From positions 3,695,001 to 3,759,000 of the forward strand of contig NZ_CP141179.1 of assembly GCF_035599575.1 (NCBI RefSeq): DNA of 64,000 nt, written 5' to 3'. Origin of the DNA: Roseovarius sp. Pro17 (GTDB taxonomy: Bacteria > Pseudomonadota > Alphaproteobacteria > Rhodobacterales > Rhodobacteraceae). Every line of letters begins with the position of its first letter. Positions within the stretch are counted from its first letter, which is position 1. The notes under the pieces are model-generated. The model did no database searches. It was not told the DNA's origin and worked only from the letters and a program-made list of their open reading frames with translations. Position numbers and translations under genes: made by a program. Of this stretch, positions 28,914 to 37,470 are shown in pieces.

Positions 28914-28957
28914 GCCTGTTCGTCAAGTTGGTATAAACCGAGAGTATTTGCACTTTG

Positions 28958-30394
28958 TCAGGGATTAATGGGCATGTTTTGCCCCATCCCACCGCCCGTC
29001 CTGCCGCTTTCGATCTCGAGGGCGGCGCGGGGCCAGACCACTTCGACCACCGCGCCTGACCGCTCACGCCTGACCGAATCGCCTCGAAAGCTGTCTGACC
29101 CATTGGCAAAACTCAGATCGGCACCTGACCTTTCGAGTAGGGTTTTGGCTATGAACAGGCCAAGGCCCATGCCGTCATATCCCGGACGGCGCATCGTGCC
29201 GCTTGGCCCGCGTGCATGGCGCAGAATCTGCGGATCGCCGATCCGGCCCAGCAGCTGCACGGGAAAGCCGGGCCCGTCATCCATGATGCGCAAAGTGATT
29301 GCTGTGGTGGACCAGCGCGCCTCGATCCAGACGCGATCATCGGCGAAATCGACGGCGTTCTGGATCAGATTGCGTAACCCATGAATCACCTCGGGGCGGC
29401 GCAGAATCACCGGTGGAGCATGGCCAGCATCACCCACCGGAGCATGATCAAATAACAGCGTTTTGCCACGCTCGGCATGTGGCTCGCCCGCCTCTTCGAC
29501 GACGGCGGTCAACGGGGCAGTGCGCAGGTGAAGATCGTCCTTACCGGCGCGCCCCATTGACCGCAGGATATCGCGGCAGCGGTCGGCCTGTTGGTTGATC
29601 AGCAGCGCATCGCCCTGCGCATCGCTGCCCTCGGGTAGATCGCCCGCCAGCTCGGAACTGGTCAGCTTGATCGTCGCCAGGGGCGTACCCAGTTCATGCG
29701 CGGCGGCGGCGATGACACCACCCAGATCGGTCAGCTTCTGCTCGCGCGCGAGGGCCATCTGCGTGGCTTGCAATGCGCCTGACATGGCGCGCATTTCGGT
29801 GACGATCCAACGCGAATAGACCCCCAGAAACACGATGCCGATAACAATTGCGACCCACATGCCAAAGAGAAAGATCGCCGGCATCTGCATGACAAAGCCC
29901 GCATCACTGCGCAAATCGAGGTGAAACCTTGCCAGAGCAGTCACGATCAAGATCGCCGTCATCCCCAGAAACAGGGTCGAACGCGACGACAGCGACGACG
30001 CTGACACGATCACCGGCCCGACGATCAGCACCGAAAATGGATTGTTCAGACCGCCAGTCAGATAAAGCAGCAATCCCAGTTGCAAGAGGTCGAACAGCAC
30101 AACGGCGAGGTTCTCGGTCTCGTTCAGGCGCTTGGTCGCGGGAAACACCAGCGAGGCGACCAGGTTGCTGACAATGGACGCGCCGATGACCAGATAGCAA
30201 AGACCTGTCTCGACCTCGATGCCCAAAGCGCGCTCGGCCACGATCAGCGCCGAGATCTGCCCGACGATTGCCCACCAGCGCAGCAGGATCAGTGTGCGCA
30301 GACGAATCCAAGCGCCGCGCCCCTGCGGTGCGACCGGTATCTGCGCCCCCGCGCCGATCTGCGATAATTCGTCCTGTTGTGTGCGGTATGGCAT
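28958..30394 (-). CDS. regB: Redox sensor histidine kinase RegB (PrrB)
   Basis: Membrane kinase of the RegB/RegA system that responds to the quinone pool and oxygen. About six N-terminal helices; the ubiquinone-binding heptad GGLNNPF (about 114-120); H-box AAAHELGTPLATIKL with His233; the redox cysteine in QADRCRDIL (Cys273); and the HATPase motifs with GDPQILRHARG and GMGLGLFIAKTLLERSG. All functional signatures are intact. The ATG at 30394 is preferred; another at 30418 would add eight residues. It is divergent from senC, only 52 bases between the ATGs. Confidence 0.95.
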   Translation of the reverse strand: MPYRTQQDELSQIGAGAQIPVAPQGRGAWIRLRTLILLRWWAIVGQISALIVAERALGIEVETGLCYLVIGASIVSNLVASLVFPATKRLNETENLAVVLFDLLQLGLLLYLTGGLNNPFSVLIVGPVIVSASSLSSRSTLFLGMTAILIVTALARFHLDLRSDAGFVMQMPAIFLFGMWVAIVIGIVFLGVYSRWIVTEMRAMSGALQATQMALAREQKLTDLGGVIAAAAHELGTPLATIKLTSSELAGDLPEGSDAQGDALLINQQADRCRDILRSMGRAGKDDLHLRTAPLTAVVEEAGEPHAERGKTLLFDHAPVGDAGHAPPVILRRPEVIHGLRNLIQNAVDFADDRVWIEARWSTTAITLRIMDDGPGFPVQLLGRIGDPQILRHARGPSGTMRRPGYDGMGLGLFIAKTLLERSGADLSFANGSDSFRGDSVRRERSGAVVEVVWPRAALEIESGRTGGGMGQNMPINP

Positions 30395-30446
30395 GGGATA
30401 GATGTGGCACAACGACATTCACTTGCCCAGCCAGAAGGATTTTCCA

Positions 30447-31070
30447 ATGACGCGTATCTTAGCCATTGCTGCCGGGGTGGCGCTGATTGCCGTGCTGGGC
30501 GGTATCTACCTGATCACTGCACAGAGCAGCGGCGGCGATTTTGCGCAGTGTCGCAGTACGGCAGTTGCTGGTGGTGGCGACATCGGTGGCGATTTCACGC
30601 TGGTCGACGAGACCGGACAGACCGTGACCAGCGCCGAAGTGCTGGACCAGCCCGCGCTGATCTATTTCGGCTACACGTTCTGCCCAGATGTCTGCCCGCT
30701 GGACCTGGTGCGTAACGCAGAGGCGACCGAGATTCTCGAAGAGCGTGGCATGATCGTGAAGCCGGTCTTTATCTCGATCGATCCGCAGCGCGACACACCC
30801 GAGGTCGTCGCAGAATACACCGATGCCATGCACCCGAGGATGCTGGGCCTCACCGGCTCGCCCGAGCAGGTCAAGGCGGCGAGTCAGGCTTATCGCACCT
30901 TCTACAAGGCACATGAACCAGCGGAAGGCGAAGAGGAATATTACCTCGTCGATCACTCGACCTTCACTTATCTGACATTGCCCGGCCACGGCTTTGTCGA
31001 GTTCTTTCGTCGTGATCTGGGCGGTGAGCAGATGGCCGACAAGGTCGCATGTTTTCTGGACGCCAGCTGA
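30447..31070 (+). CDS. senC: SCO1/SenC/PrrC-type copper protein
   Basis: A membrane-anchored thioredoxin-fold protein that delivers copper to cytochrome oxidase and, in Rhodobacter, links oxidase activity to RegB. One N-terminal anchor (ILAIAAGVALIAVLGGIYL), copper-binding FCPDVCP (Cys79, Cys83) and the distal His170 in VDHSTF are all present. It has 207 residues; the ATG at 30447 follows AAGGAT. It lies between regB and regA as in Rhodobacter. Confidence 0.95.
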   Translation: MTRILAIAAGVALIAVLGGIYLITAQSSGGDFAQCRSTAVAGGGDIGGDFTLVDETGQTVTSAEVLDQPALIYFGYTFCPDVCPLDLVRNAEATEILEERGMIVKPVFISIDPQRDTPEVVAEYTDAMHPRMLGLTGSPEQVKAASQAYRTFYKAHEPAEGEEEYYLVDHSTFTYLTLPGHGFVEFFRRDLGGEQMADKVACFLDAS

Positions 31071-31085
31071 CGGGCATGCCAAAGT

Positions 31086-31114
31086 TTGACGCGAGCATGG
31101 GCGCGGACTACCTC
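31086..31114 (+). promoter_or_regulatory. Possible promoter of regA
   Basis: TTGACG (31086-31091), a 17-base gap and TACCTC (31109-31114), about 37 bases upstream of the regA ATG. The -35 is good; the -10 is poor. It lies between senC and regA and suggests regA can be read separately from senC. Confidence 0.4.
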
Positions 31115-31150
31115 TGTTGAGCATGACAATGACGAAACGGAGGGATCGTG

Positions 31151-31702
31151 ATGGCCGACACCGAGCTGGATCTGGGCGACGACCCTTCGCTGCTCTTGGT
31201 CGACGATGACGAGGCTTTCGTGCGCCGCCTTGCCAAGGCGATGGAAAAACGCGGCTTTGACGTGGTGACCGCGATGTCCGTCGCCGAGGGCCGCGCTGCC
31301 GCCGAGGCACGGCCTCCGGCCTATGCCGTCTGCGATCTACGGCTCGAGGATGGTAACGGTCTTGACGTGGTCGAAGTCATCCGTGCGCGGCGTCCCGAAA
31401 GCAGGGTTGTCGTGCTGACAGGCTACGGCGCAATTGCCACAGCCGTCGCGGCGGTCAAGATCGGCGCGACCGATTATTTGTCCAAGCCAGCCGATGCGAC
31501 CGATATCACCAATGCGCTGATGGCGACCGGGGACGATCTGCCGCCGCCACCTGAAAATCCGATGAGCGCCGATCGCGTGCGCTGGGAACATATCCAACGC
31601 GTCTATGAGCTGTGCGATCGCAATGTGTCTGAAACCGCGCGACGGCTGAGTATGCACCGCCGGACATTGCAGCGGATACTTGCAAAGAGGTCACCGCGTT
31701 AG
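31151..31702 (+). CDS. regA: Redox response regulator RegA (PrrA)
   Basis: Partner of RegB, a global regulator of respiration, carbon and nitrogen fixation in this group. Receiver domain with LLLVDDDE, phospho-Asp62 (AVCDLRLEDG) and KPAD; a Pro linker (PPPPEN); and a Fis-type HTH at the C-terminus (NVSETARRLSMHRRTLQRILAKRSPR region, residues about 157-183). It has 183 residues. ATG at 31151 has GGAGG seven bases ahead; a GTG at 31148 is also in frame. Confidence 0.96.
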   Translation: MADTELDLGDDPSLLLVDDDEAFVRRLAKAMEKRGFDVVTAMSVAEGRAAAEARPPAYAVCDLRLEDGNGLDVVEVIRARRPESRVVVLTGYGAIATAVAAVKIGATDYLSKPADATDITNALMATGDDLPPPPENPMSADRVRWEHIQRVYELCDRNVSETARRLSMHRRTLQRILAKRSPR

Positions 31703-31734
31703 GACTGCCGTGCGACTGATTTTGCCGTGCTATT

Positions 31735-31757
31735 GAGTATTTTTAGAACGGTGAAAG
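31735..31757 (+). repeat. GAGTATTT 3' element, copy A (after regA)
   Basis: GAGTATTT, TTA, GAAC, GG, TGAAAG. Starts 32 bases past the regA stop and runs directly into the hairpin at 31757. It shares the fixed blocks with copies at 42053 and 63752. Confidence 0.7.
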
Positions 31758-31776
31758 GGCAGGGTTGCGCCTGCCC
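31757..31776. terminator. Hairpin between convergent regA and argG
   Basis: GGGCAGG (31757-31763) and CCTGCCC (31770-31776) form a 7-bp stem with a 6-base loop. Only a short T run follows on the minus side (TTTC) and none on the plus side, so termination is plausible but not certain. Confidence 0.6.
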
Positions 31777-31790
31777 AATCCCATTGCGAT

Positions 31791-33017
31791 TTAACCCTTC
31801 AGGCGACGATCCCGTGCCGCCAACAGCTTGAGCCGCAGCGCGTTCAGCTGGATGAAACCTGCCGCGTCCTTCTGATCGTAGGCGCCCGCATCATCCTCAA
31901 ACGTCACATGCGCCTCAGAATAAAGCGAGTGATCGGACCAGCGGCCAACCGTGCGCGCGCTGCCTTTGTAAAGCTTAAGCCGAACGGTGCCGGTGACATG
32001 CGTTTGGCTGGCGTCGATGGCGGCCTGCAGCATCGTGCGCTCGGGTGAGTACCAAAAACCGTTGTAGATCAGCTCGGCGTATTGGGGCATCAGCTGGTCC
32101 TTGAGGTGCATCGCGCCGCGATCCATCGTGATGCTCTCGATCGCGCGGTGCGCCTCCAGCAGAATTGTGCCACCGGGCGTCTCGTAGATGCCGCGCGATT
32201 TCATACCAACAAAGCGACCCTCGACGAGGTCCAGACGGCCCACACCGTGTTTGCCGCCCAGCTCGTTCAGCTTGGTCAGGACGGTTGCGGGGCTCATCGC
32301 CTCGCCATTTACGCTGACAGCATCGCCGCGCTCGAACCCGACTTCGACGAATTCCGCCTCGTTCGGCGCGTCCTCTGGGTTAACGGTGCGCTGATAAACG
32401 TAATCGGGGGCCATTTCCGCCGGATCTTCCAGCACCTTGCCCTCGGACGAGGTATGCAAGAGGTTCGCATCGACGCTGAACGGCGCCTCACCGCGCTTGT
32501 CCTTGGCGATTGGGATCTGATTTTTTTCAGCGAAATCCAGCAGCTTGGTGCGGCTGGTCAGATCCCACTCGCGCCACGGCGCGATAACCTTGATGTCGGG
32601 ATTCAGGGCATATGCCGCCAGTTCGAACCGCACCTGATCATTTCCTTTGCCAGTCGCACCATGCGCGACGGCATCGGCGCCGACCTCTTCTGCGATTTCA
32701 ACCAGACGCTTGGAAATCAGGGGGCGCGCGATGGACGTGCCAAGCAGATACAGACCCTCATAGACGGCGTTGGCGCGGAACATGGGAAACACGAAGTCGC
32801 GCACGAACTCTTCGCGCACATCCTCGATATGGATGTTCTCGGGCCTGATCCCGAGGGCGATCGCTTTTTGCCGCGCCGGCTCCAGCTCTTCGCCCTGGCC
32901 CAGATCGGCGGTAAAGGTTACGACCTCGCAACCATATTCGGTTTGCAGCCATTTCAGGATGATCGAGGTGTCGAGGCCGCCGGAATAGGCCAGCACGACT
33001 TTTTTGGGCGCGGACAT
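31791..33017 (-). CDS. argG: Argininosuccinate synthase ArgG
   Basis: Condenses citrulline and aspartate in arginine synthesis. N-terminal PP-loop AYSGGLDTS (residues 10-18), [13 protein letters not shown] and the family segments TSIARPLI and PWREWDL are present. It has 408 residues; ATG at 33017 follows AAGGAA. Single gene, convergent with regA. argJ lies elsewhere in the window (55877), so the pathway is dispersed. Confidence 0.98.
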   Translation of the reverse strand: MSAPKKVVLAYSGGLDTSIILKWLQTEYGCEVVTFTADLGQGEELEPARQKAIALGIRPENIHIEDVREEFVRDFVFPMFRANAVYEGLYLLGTSIARPLISKRLVEIAEEVGADAVAHGATGKGNDQVRFELAAYALNPDIKVIAPWREWDLTSRTKLLDFAEKNQIPIAKDKRGEAPFSVDANLLHTSSEGKVLEDPAEMAPDYVYQRTVNPEDAPNEAEFVEVGFERGDAVSVNGEAMSPATVLTKLNELGGKHGVGRLDLVEGRFVGMKSRGIYETPGGTILLEAHRAIESITMDRGAMHLKDQLMPQYAELIYNGFWYSPERTMLQAAIDASQTHVTGTVRLKLYKGSARTVGRWSDHSLYSEAHVTFEDDAGAYDQKDAAGFIQLNALRLKLLAARDRRLKG

Positions 33018-33145
33018 GAGACATGTTCCTTTGTCAGGGTCGGGCGGGGCTTAGCGGGTTTTGCATTGGCAGGCAAGGCGCTGGGGGTTGCGCGTGGCGG
33101 TGCGCCGTGCTGAATGGCCCGGCTTGAGAAAAAGGATATGTCAGC

Positions 33146-33892
33146 ATGCAGGGCTGGAAGATTTTCGTACATGCGCTGAGCATGGTCGTGCGCAATTGGC
33201 GTGAAGCGCTGCGCATCGCGCTGTTGCCCACCGCCCTCGGGGCCGTGGCCTTTGTGGTGGTCGGGGTTGCGCTGCCACAGTCGCATTCGGCGAGTGGCGA
33301 GGTGGCGGCGCGCGGGCCCATGATCCTAGCCGGGCTGATTTCAGTCCTGATCTGGGTGCTTGCAATGGCCTGGATGCTGGTCAATTGGCACCGCTTCATC
33401 CTGTTGTCCGAATATCCTTCCGGATGGCTGCCGCCGCTGCGCCGGGACGCCATCGGCGCCTATCTGTGGCGGCTGGTGCAAATGATACTGATGGTCATCG
33501 TGGCTTTGATTCCGTTTGTCGTGCTTATGGTGATACTGGGCGGATTGACCGGCGTGTTGCAGATGATCTGGGTCGGCCTGATGGCCTACGGGTTTTACCG
33601 GATCTCACCAATTTTGCCGGCAGCGGCGGTTGGCGAGACGCTGGGGATCCGGGCCGCGTGGGATGCTACCCGGCCCGGTGCAGGGGCCATCGTGATCATC
33701 ATCATCCTCTCGATGGTCGTAACCAAACTGGCCAGCGTGATTGACGTTCTGCTGACAGGATCTATCCCCGTCCTCGGGGCCATCCTGTCGATCATGCTGA
33801 CGGCGGCGCTGGGCCTGCTAAACGCCAGTATCCTCACGACGATCTATGGTTATTACATTGACGGTCGCCCGCTGGGTGACGCAAGTGACTGA
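33146..33892 (+). CDS. Polytopic membrane protein of unknown function
   Basis: 248 residues with about six hydrophobic segments. No family I can name; the segment AMAWMLVNWHRFILLSEYPSGWLPPLRRDAIGAYLWRLVQMI reads like a DUF-type membrane protein found in Roseobacter genomes. It starts at ATG 33146 with AAAGGA upstream. It sits between argG (divergent) and ilvA (same strand, 58 bases downstream) and could be co-transcribed with ilvA. No function inferred. Confidence 0.8.
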   Translation: MQGWKIFVHALSMVVRNWREALRIALLPTALGAVAFVVVGVALPQSHSASGEVAARGPMILAGLISVLIWVLAMAWMLVNWHRFILLSEYPSGWLPPLRRDAIGAYLWRLVQMILMVIVALIPFVVLMVILGGLTGVLQMIWVGLMAYGFYRISPILPAAAVGETLGIRAAWDATRPGAGAIVIIIILSMVVTKLASVIDVLLTGSIPVLGAILSIMLTAALGLLNASILTTIYGYYIDGRPLGDASD

Positions 33893-33950
33893 TCGGGCGC
33901 AGGCGGCGTGCCTCTTGCACAGCCCGTTCGCTTGAGGCAGGCATATCGGC

Positions 33951-35189
33951 ATGAGTGATTTTCAGCAAAAGGCCCAAGCCGCCGAGGCAGCCATGCGCCC
34001 GGTCTTCGACGCAACACCGCTTCAGCGGAATGAGCATCTGTCCGAGCGCTACGACGCTAACATATTGCTCAAGCGGGAGGATCTGACGCCCGTGCGCTCT
34101 TACAAGCTGCGCGGCGCGTTCAATGCCATGCGCAAGGTTCTGGCGCGTGGCGGTGATGCGCCGACATTCGTCTGCGCGAGCGCTGGAAATCACGCGCAGG
34201 GCGTTGCATTCATGTGCCGGCATTTCGGAGTCGAGGGCGTGATTTACATGCCCGTCACGACCCCTCAGCAAAAAATCGGCAAGACACGCATCTTTGGCGG
34301 CGACAACGTGCGGATCGAACTGACGGGCGATTATTTTGACGTGACGCTGGCGGCCGCGCAGGACTATTGCGCGCAAACTGGCGGGCACTTCCTGTCGCCT
34401 TTCGACGACGAGGACGTGATCGAAGGCCAAGCATCGGTCATGGTCGAGATCGAGCGTGATCTGGGCGGGATGCCCGACCATATCGTCATGCCTGTCGGCG
34501 GCGGCGGCCTATCGGCAGGTGTAACCAGCTACATTGGTGATCGCGCGGAAATCACCTTGGTCGAGCCTCAGGGTGGTGCCAGCCTGCAAGCGGCGCTGAT
34601 GGCGGGCGCGCCCGTCCGGCTGGATTACGTGAACAACTTTGCTGACGGCGCGGCAGTCGCGCAGATCGGAGCGCTTACCTTTCGGCGGCTCAGCCATCTG
34701 GACCCCGGTCAGGCTGTGACTGTCAACGAGGATCGCCTTTGCACCACGATGATCGAGATGCTGAACATCGAGGGCATCGTGCTGGAGCCCGCAGGCGCGC
34801 TGGCTGTCGATGCGCTGAAGGACATGAGGAACCGCATCCGCGGCAAGACTGTGGTCTGTGTCACTTCCGGCGGCAATTTTGATTTCGAGCGCCTGCCCGA
34901 GGTAAAGGAGCGCGCGCAACGCCATTCAGGCGTCAAGAAATACTTTATCCTTCGCATGCCCCAGCGCCCTGGTGCGTTGAAGGATTTTCTCAATCTGCTT
35001 GGCCCCGACGATGATATCGCCCGGTTTGAATATCTCAAGAAATCGGCACGTAACTTCGGCTCGGTCCTGATCGGGATAGAGACCAGCCGAGAAGAGAATT
35101 TCGTGCGCCTGCTGGCCGCCTTCACCGCCGCCGGTTTTGATTATCGTGACATTACGGACGACCGGGTGCTGGCCGAATTCCTCATCTGA
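33951..35189 (+). CDS. ilvA: Threonine ammonia-lyase IlvA
   Basis: PLP enzyme that converts threonine to 2-oxobutanoate, first step of isoleucine synthesis. The PLP-lysine motif RSYKLRGAFNA, SAGNHAQGVA and the phosphate-binding glycine loop VGGGGLSAG are present. A single ACT-like region follows residue 330 (YFILRMPQRPGALKDFLNLLGPDDDIARFEY), which makes it the shorter, Bacillus-like form rather than the E. coli two-domain form. It has 412 residues and converges with the Hpt gene. Confidence 0.94.
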   Translation: MSDFQQKAQAAEAAMRPVFDATPLQRNEHLSERYDANILLKREDLTPVRSYKLRGAFNAMRKVLARGGDAPTFVCASAGNHAQGVAFMCRHFGVEGVIYMPVTTPQQKIGKTRIFGGDNVRIELTGDYFDVTLAAAQDYCAQTGGHFLSPFDDEDVIEGQASVMVEIERDLGGMPDHIVMPVGGGGLSAGVTSYIGDRAEITLVEPQGGASLQAALMAGAPVRLDYVNNFADGAAVAQIGALTFRRLSHLDPGQAVTVNEDRLCTTMIEMLNIEGIVLEPAGALAVDALKDMRNRIRGKTVVCVTSGGNFDFERLPEVKERAQRHSGVKKYFILRMPQRPGALKDFLNLLGPDDDIARFEYLKKSARNFGSVLIGIETSREENFVRLLAAFTAAGFDYRDITDDRVLAEFLI

Positions 35190-35199
35190 GCGCTGCACG

Positions 35200-35532
35200 T
35201 CACGATTTATCCAGTCGGGACAATCCCGCCATGAACTCGGTTTTCGAGTCATCAAAGCTGGCCAATGTCGCGGGCAGGTCCACGCGCTGGGCCTGACCGG
35301 CTGCCGCTGCGCTCTCGCCGTTTTGGCACAAGGTTGAAAACGCGCGAAATCCTAGGTTCAGCGCGCTACCCTTCAGGAAATGCAGCCGCGATTCCAGTGC
35401 ATCCTCAGCGCATCCCTCACGCAGAAGCGCGATTTCGCCCTCCACCTCTTCCAAGAACAGCTCGACCACGTCGCCGAAATCCTCGGCACCGATTTCATCG
35501 CGAAGCTCGGCGATCCTTTTCCAGTCGATCAT
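35200..35532 (-). CDS. Hpt-domain phosphotransfer protein
   Basis: A 110-residue four-helix Hpt domain. The phospho-acceptor is His51 in HFLKGSALNLGF, matching the HxxKGSxxxLG pattern. It has no kinase or receiver, so it must work as a relay. It is divergent from the receiver-PP2C gene at 35678, which makes that protein its obvious partner; this is inference. ATG at 35532 has AGGAGG. Stop is 10 bases from the ilvA stop. Confidence 0.9.
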   Translation of the reverse strand: MIDWKRIAELRDEIGAEDFGDVVELFLEEVEGEIALLREGCAEDALESRLHFLKGSALNLGFRAFSTLCQNGESAAAAGQAQRVDLPATLASFDDSKTEFMAGLSRLDKS

Positions 35533-35568
35533 GCATCCTCCTTCCGGTTGCGTTGACCGTGAATGAAA

Positions 35569-35587
35569 GCCCTTAAGGGCGCGTTAC
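35569..35587. promoter_or_regulatory. Palindrome and near-CtrA site between hpt and receiver-PP2C genes
   Basis: GCCCTTAAGGGC (35569-35580) is a perfect 12-bp palindrome. It overlaps TTAA (35573-35576), seven bases, TTAC (35584-35587), one base short of the CtrA TTAA-N7-TTAA pattern. It lies 36 bases upstream of the hpt ATG and 90 upstream of the PP2C start. A role as an operator is inferred. Confidence 0.45.
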
Positions 35588-35677
35588 CGACCAACATTTT
35601 GTGCAGTCTGGATCGCGTTCACTGACTGTTAATCCGGCCCGGCTAAGACTGGGGTATTGAACGCAAAGGGAAAAATT

Positions 35678-36970
35678 TTGTCCCATCTGACCGATCCACA
35701 TATTGAGTCATCAATCGACTCAGCTAATCGGCCCGCGCGGGCGATTCAGCGCGTTCTGGTGGTCGATGACAGCCGGCTGCAACGACGCATTCTGACCGCA
35801 TCCCTGAAAAAATGGGGTTTTGCAGTGACGGAGGCCGAATCAGGTGATCAGGCGCTCGAAATTTGCCGCGACACGCCTCCGGATCTGGTGCTGAGCGACT
35901 GGATGATGCCGGGTATGTCAGGTGTTGAATTTTGCGCTGAATTCAGACGCATGTCGCGCGATAACTACGGCTATTTTATCCTGCTTACGTCGAAGTCCGA
36001 CAAGGCCGAGATTGCCCATGGCCTCGATGTTGGCGCCGATGATTTCCTGACCAAACCGGTCGATCCCGGCGAATTGCGCGCGCGTATAACCGCAGGAGAG
36101 CGCATTCTCGAGATGGAGCGCGAACTGACCGAAAAGAATCGCCTCGTGAATTCCACTTTGGACAAGCTGCAGACGCTCTATGCATCGCTCGACGCGGATT
36201 TGATCGAGGCCAAGAAGTTGCAGCAATCGCTGGTCAGAGACAGGCACCGCGACTATGGCACGGCCGAAGTGTCGATGCTGCTGCGTTCGTCCGGGCATGT
36301 GGGTGGCGATCTGGTCGGGATGTTTCCCGTCAGCGATACGCGGATCGGGCTTTACGGTATTGACGTGTCGGGACACGGAGTTAGCTCGGCTCTGATGACG
36401 GCGCGGCTGGCCGGATACCTTTCGGGCGCCGCGCCCGAACAGAACGTCGCGCTAGAGCGGCTGCCGGACGGCGGCTATGCGCCGCGCCGACCGGGACAGA
36501 CCATCGCTGCGCTGAACGATCTTTTCCTCAGCGAGCTCGAAACCGAGCATTATTTTACCCTGCTGCTGGCTGATGTCGATCTGGCCACCGGGCGCGTCGT
36601 GATGGCGCAAGCGGGGCATCCCTATCCGGCGGTCCAAAGGGCAGATGGCAGCGTTGAGATGGTCGGCGAGGGCGGACTGCCCGTGGGGCTGATTCCCGGC
36701 GCGGAATATCAAGAGTTCGAGGTGCAGTTGCGGCCGGGGGACCGGCTGATGATCCATTCGGACGGAGTGACGGAATGTGCGGCACCCGACGGTACGCTGT
36801 TGGACGACGAGGGACTCGCGCGCATTTTGCAAGGGTTGCGCGGCGCGCGCGCCATGTCCTGCCTCGAATCACTGATCTGGAAGCTGGCCGATTTCGCCGG
36901 CGACGATACTTTCGCGGACGATGTCTCGGCCATCCTGCTCGAGATCAAGCCAATCCGGCCCAGCGGCTGA
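35678..36970 (+). CDS. Receiver-PP2C (RsbU-type) phosphatase response regulator
   Basis: 430 residues. N-terminal receiver with VLVVDDS and phospho-Asp74 (VLSDWMMPGMSG); a coiled linker (about 140-190, EMERELTEKNRLVNSTLDKLQ); and a C-terminal PP2C/SpoIIE phosphatase domain (GGDLVGMF, GIDVSGHGVSSALMTARL, AQAGHPYP, HSDGVTE). Such proteins dephosphorylate anti-sigma antagonists. The architecture matches RbaY of Rhodobacter capsulatus, which with RbaV/RbaW affects gene-transfer-agent production; that link is by memory of architecture. The start is TTG at 35678, six bases after AAGGGA; an upstream TTG at 35657 lacks a site. Confidence 0.9.
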   Translation: MSHLTDPHIESSIDSANRPARAIQRVLVVDDSRLQRRILTASLKKWGFAVTEAESGDQALEICRDTPPDLVLSDWMMPGMSGVEFCAEFRRMSRDNYGYFILLTSKSDKAEIAHGLDVGADDFLTKPVDPGELRARITAGERILEMERELTEKNRLVNSTLDKLQTLYASLDADLIEAKKLQQSLVRDRHRDYGTAEVSMLLRSSGHVGGDLVGMFPVSDTRIGLYGIDVSGHGVSSALMTARLAGYLSGAAPEQNVALERLPDGGYAPRRPGQTIAALNDLFLSELETEHYFTLLLADVDLATGRVVMAQAGHPYPAVQRADGSVEMVGEGGLPVGLIPGAEYQEFEVQLRPGDRLMIHSDGVTECAAPDGTLLDDEGLARILQGLRGARAMSCLESLIWKLADFAGDDTFADDVSAILLEIKPIRPSG

Positions 36971-37388
36971 CAAACATGCGATCCCCCTCATTGCCCAGCT
37001 CGGCGGCGGCGACGCGGGGATCAACGATCAGCGGCGTATGGCCCGCTTCGGTCGGCGCGCAGATCGGGCGTACCGGCTGCGCGATGTAGATTGTGCACAG
37101 CTTTTCGGCCCACATGTCATATTCGGGCATATAGACGAAGCGGCGAAATGCACCCAAACGGCGCGGCGCGGCGATGGTCCAGCCGGTTTCCTCGATCACC
37201 TCGCGATAGAGCGCGCGCAAAGGTGATTCGCCCGGATCGATCCCGCCGCCCGGCAGCTGCAATTCAGGCTGCGGTTCGTGCTGCAATGTCACCAGTAGGC
37301 CACCCGTCGCCGGCAGAATCGCATAGACGCCATGGCGCATCTGATAGGATTGTCCCCGGTGCGGCGGCTGGCCTACGCGTCTAATCAT
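36945..37388 (-). CDS. NUDIX hydrolase
   Basis: 147 residues with a good Nudix box GGGIDPGESPLRALYREVIEETGW (GX5EX7REVxEETG). Substrate is not clear; the fold does not show the MutT or ADP-ribose pyrophosphatase extra motifs. Its 3' end overlaps the receiver-PP2C gene by 26 bases on the opposite strand. Divergent from hslO by 82 bases. Confidence 0.9.
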   Translation of the reverse strand: MIRRVGQPPHRGQSYQMRHGVYAILPATGGLLVTLQHEPQPELQLPGGGIDPGESPLRALYREVIEETGWTIAAPRRLGAFRRFVYMPEYDMWAEKLCTIYIAQPVRPICAPTEAGHTPLIVDPRVAAAELGNEGDRMFVSRWAGLA

Positions 37389-37470
37389 CTGGCTTGCTCC
37401 TCTTGGACGCCGGGTTGCCCCTGCCTATATCTTCGCGATATGCCAATCTCCGGCACATAAGGAAACCCCA

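Noticed and set aside
28942-28961. GAGTATTTGCAC string near the end of regB as another copy of the 3' element
   Set aside because: It is on the strand opposite to regB and lacks the GAAC and TGAAAG blocks.
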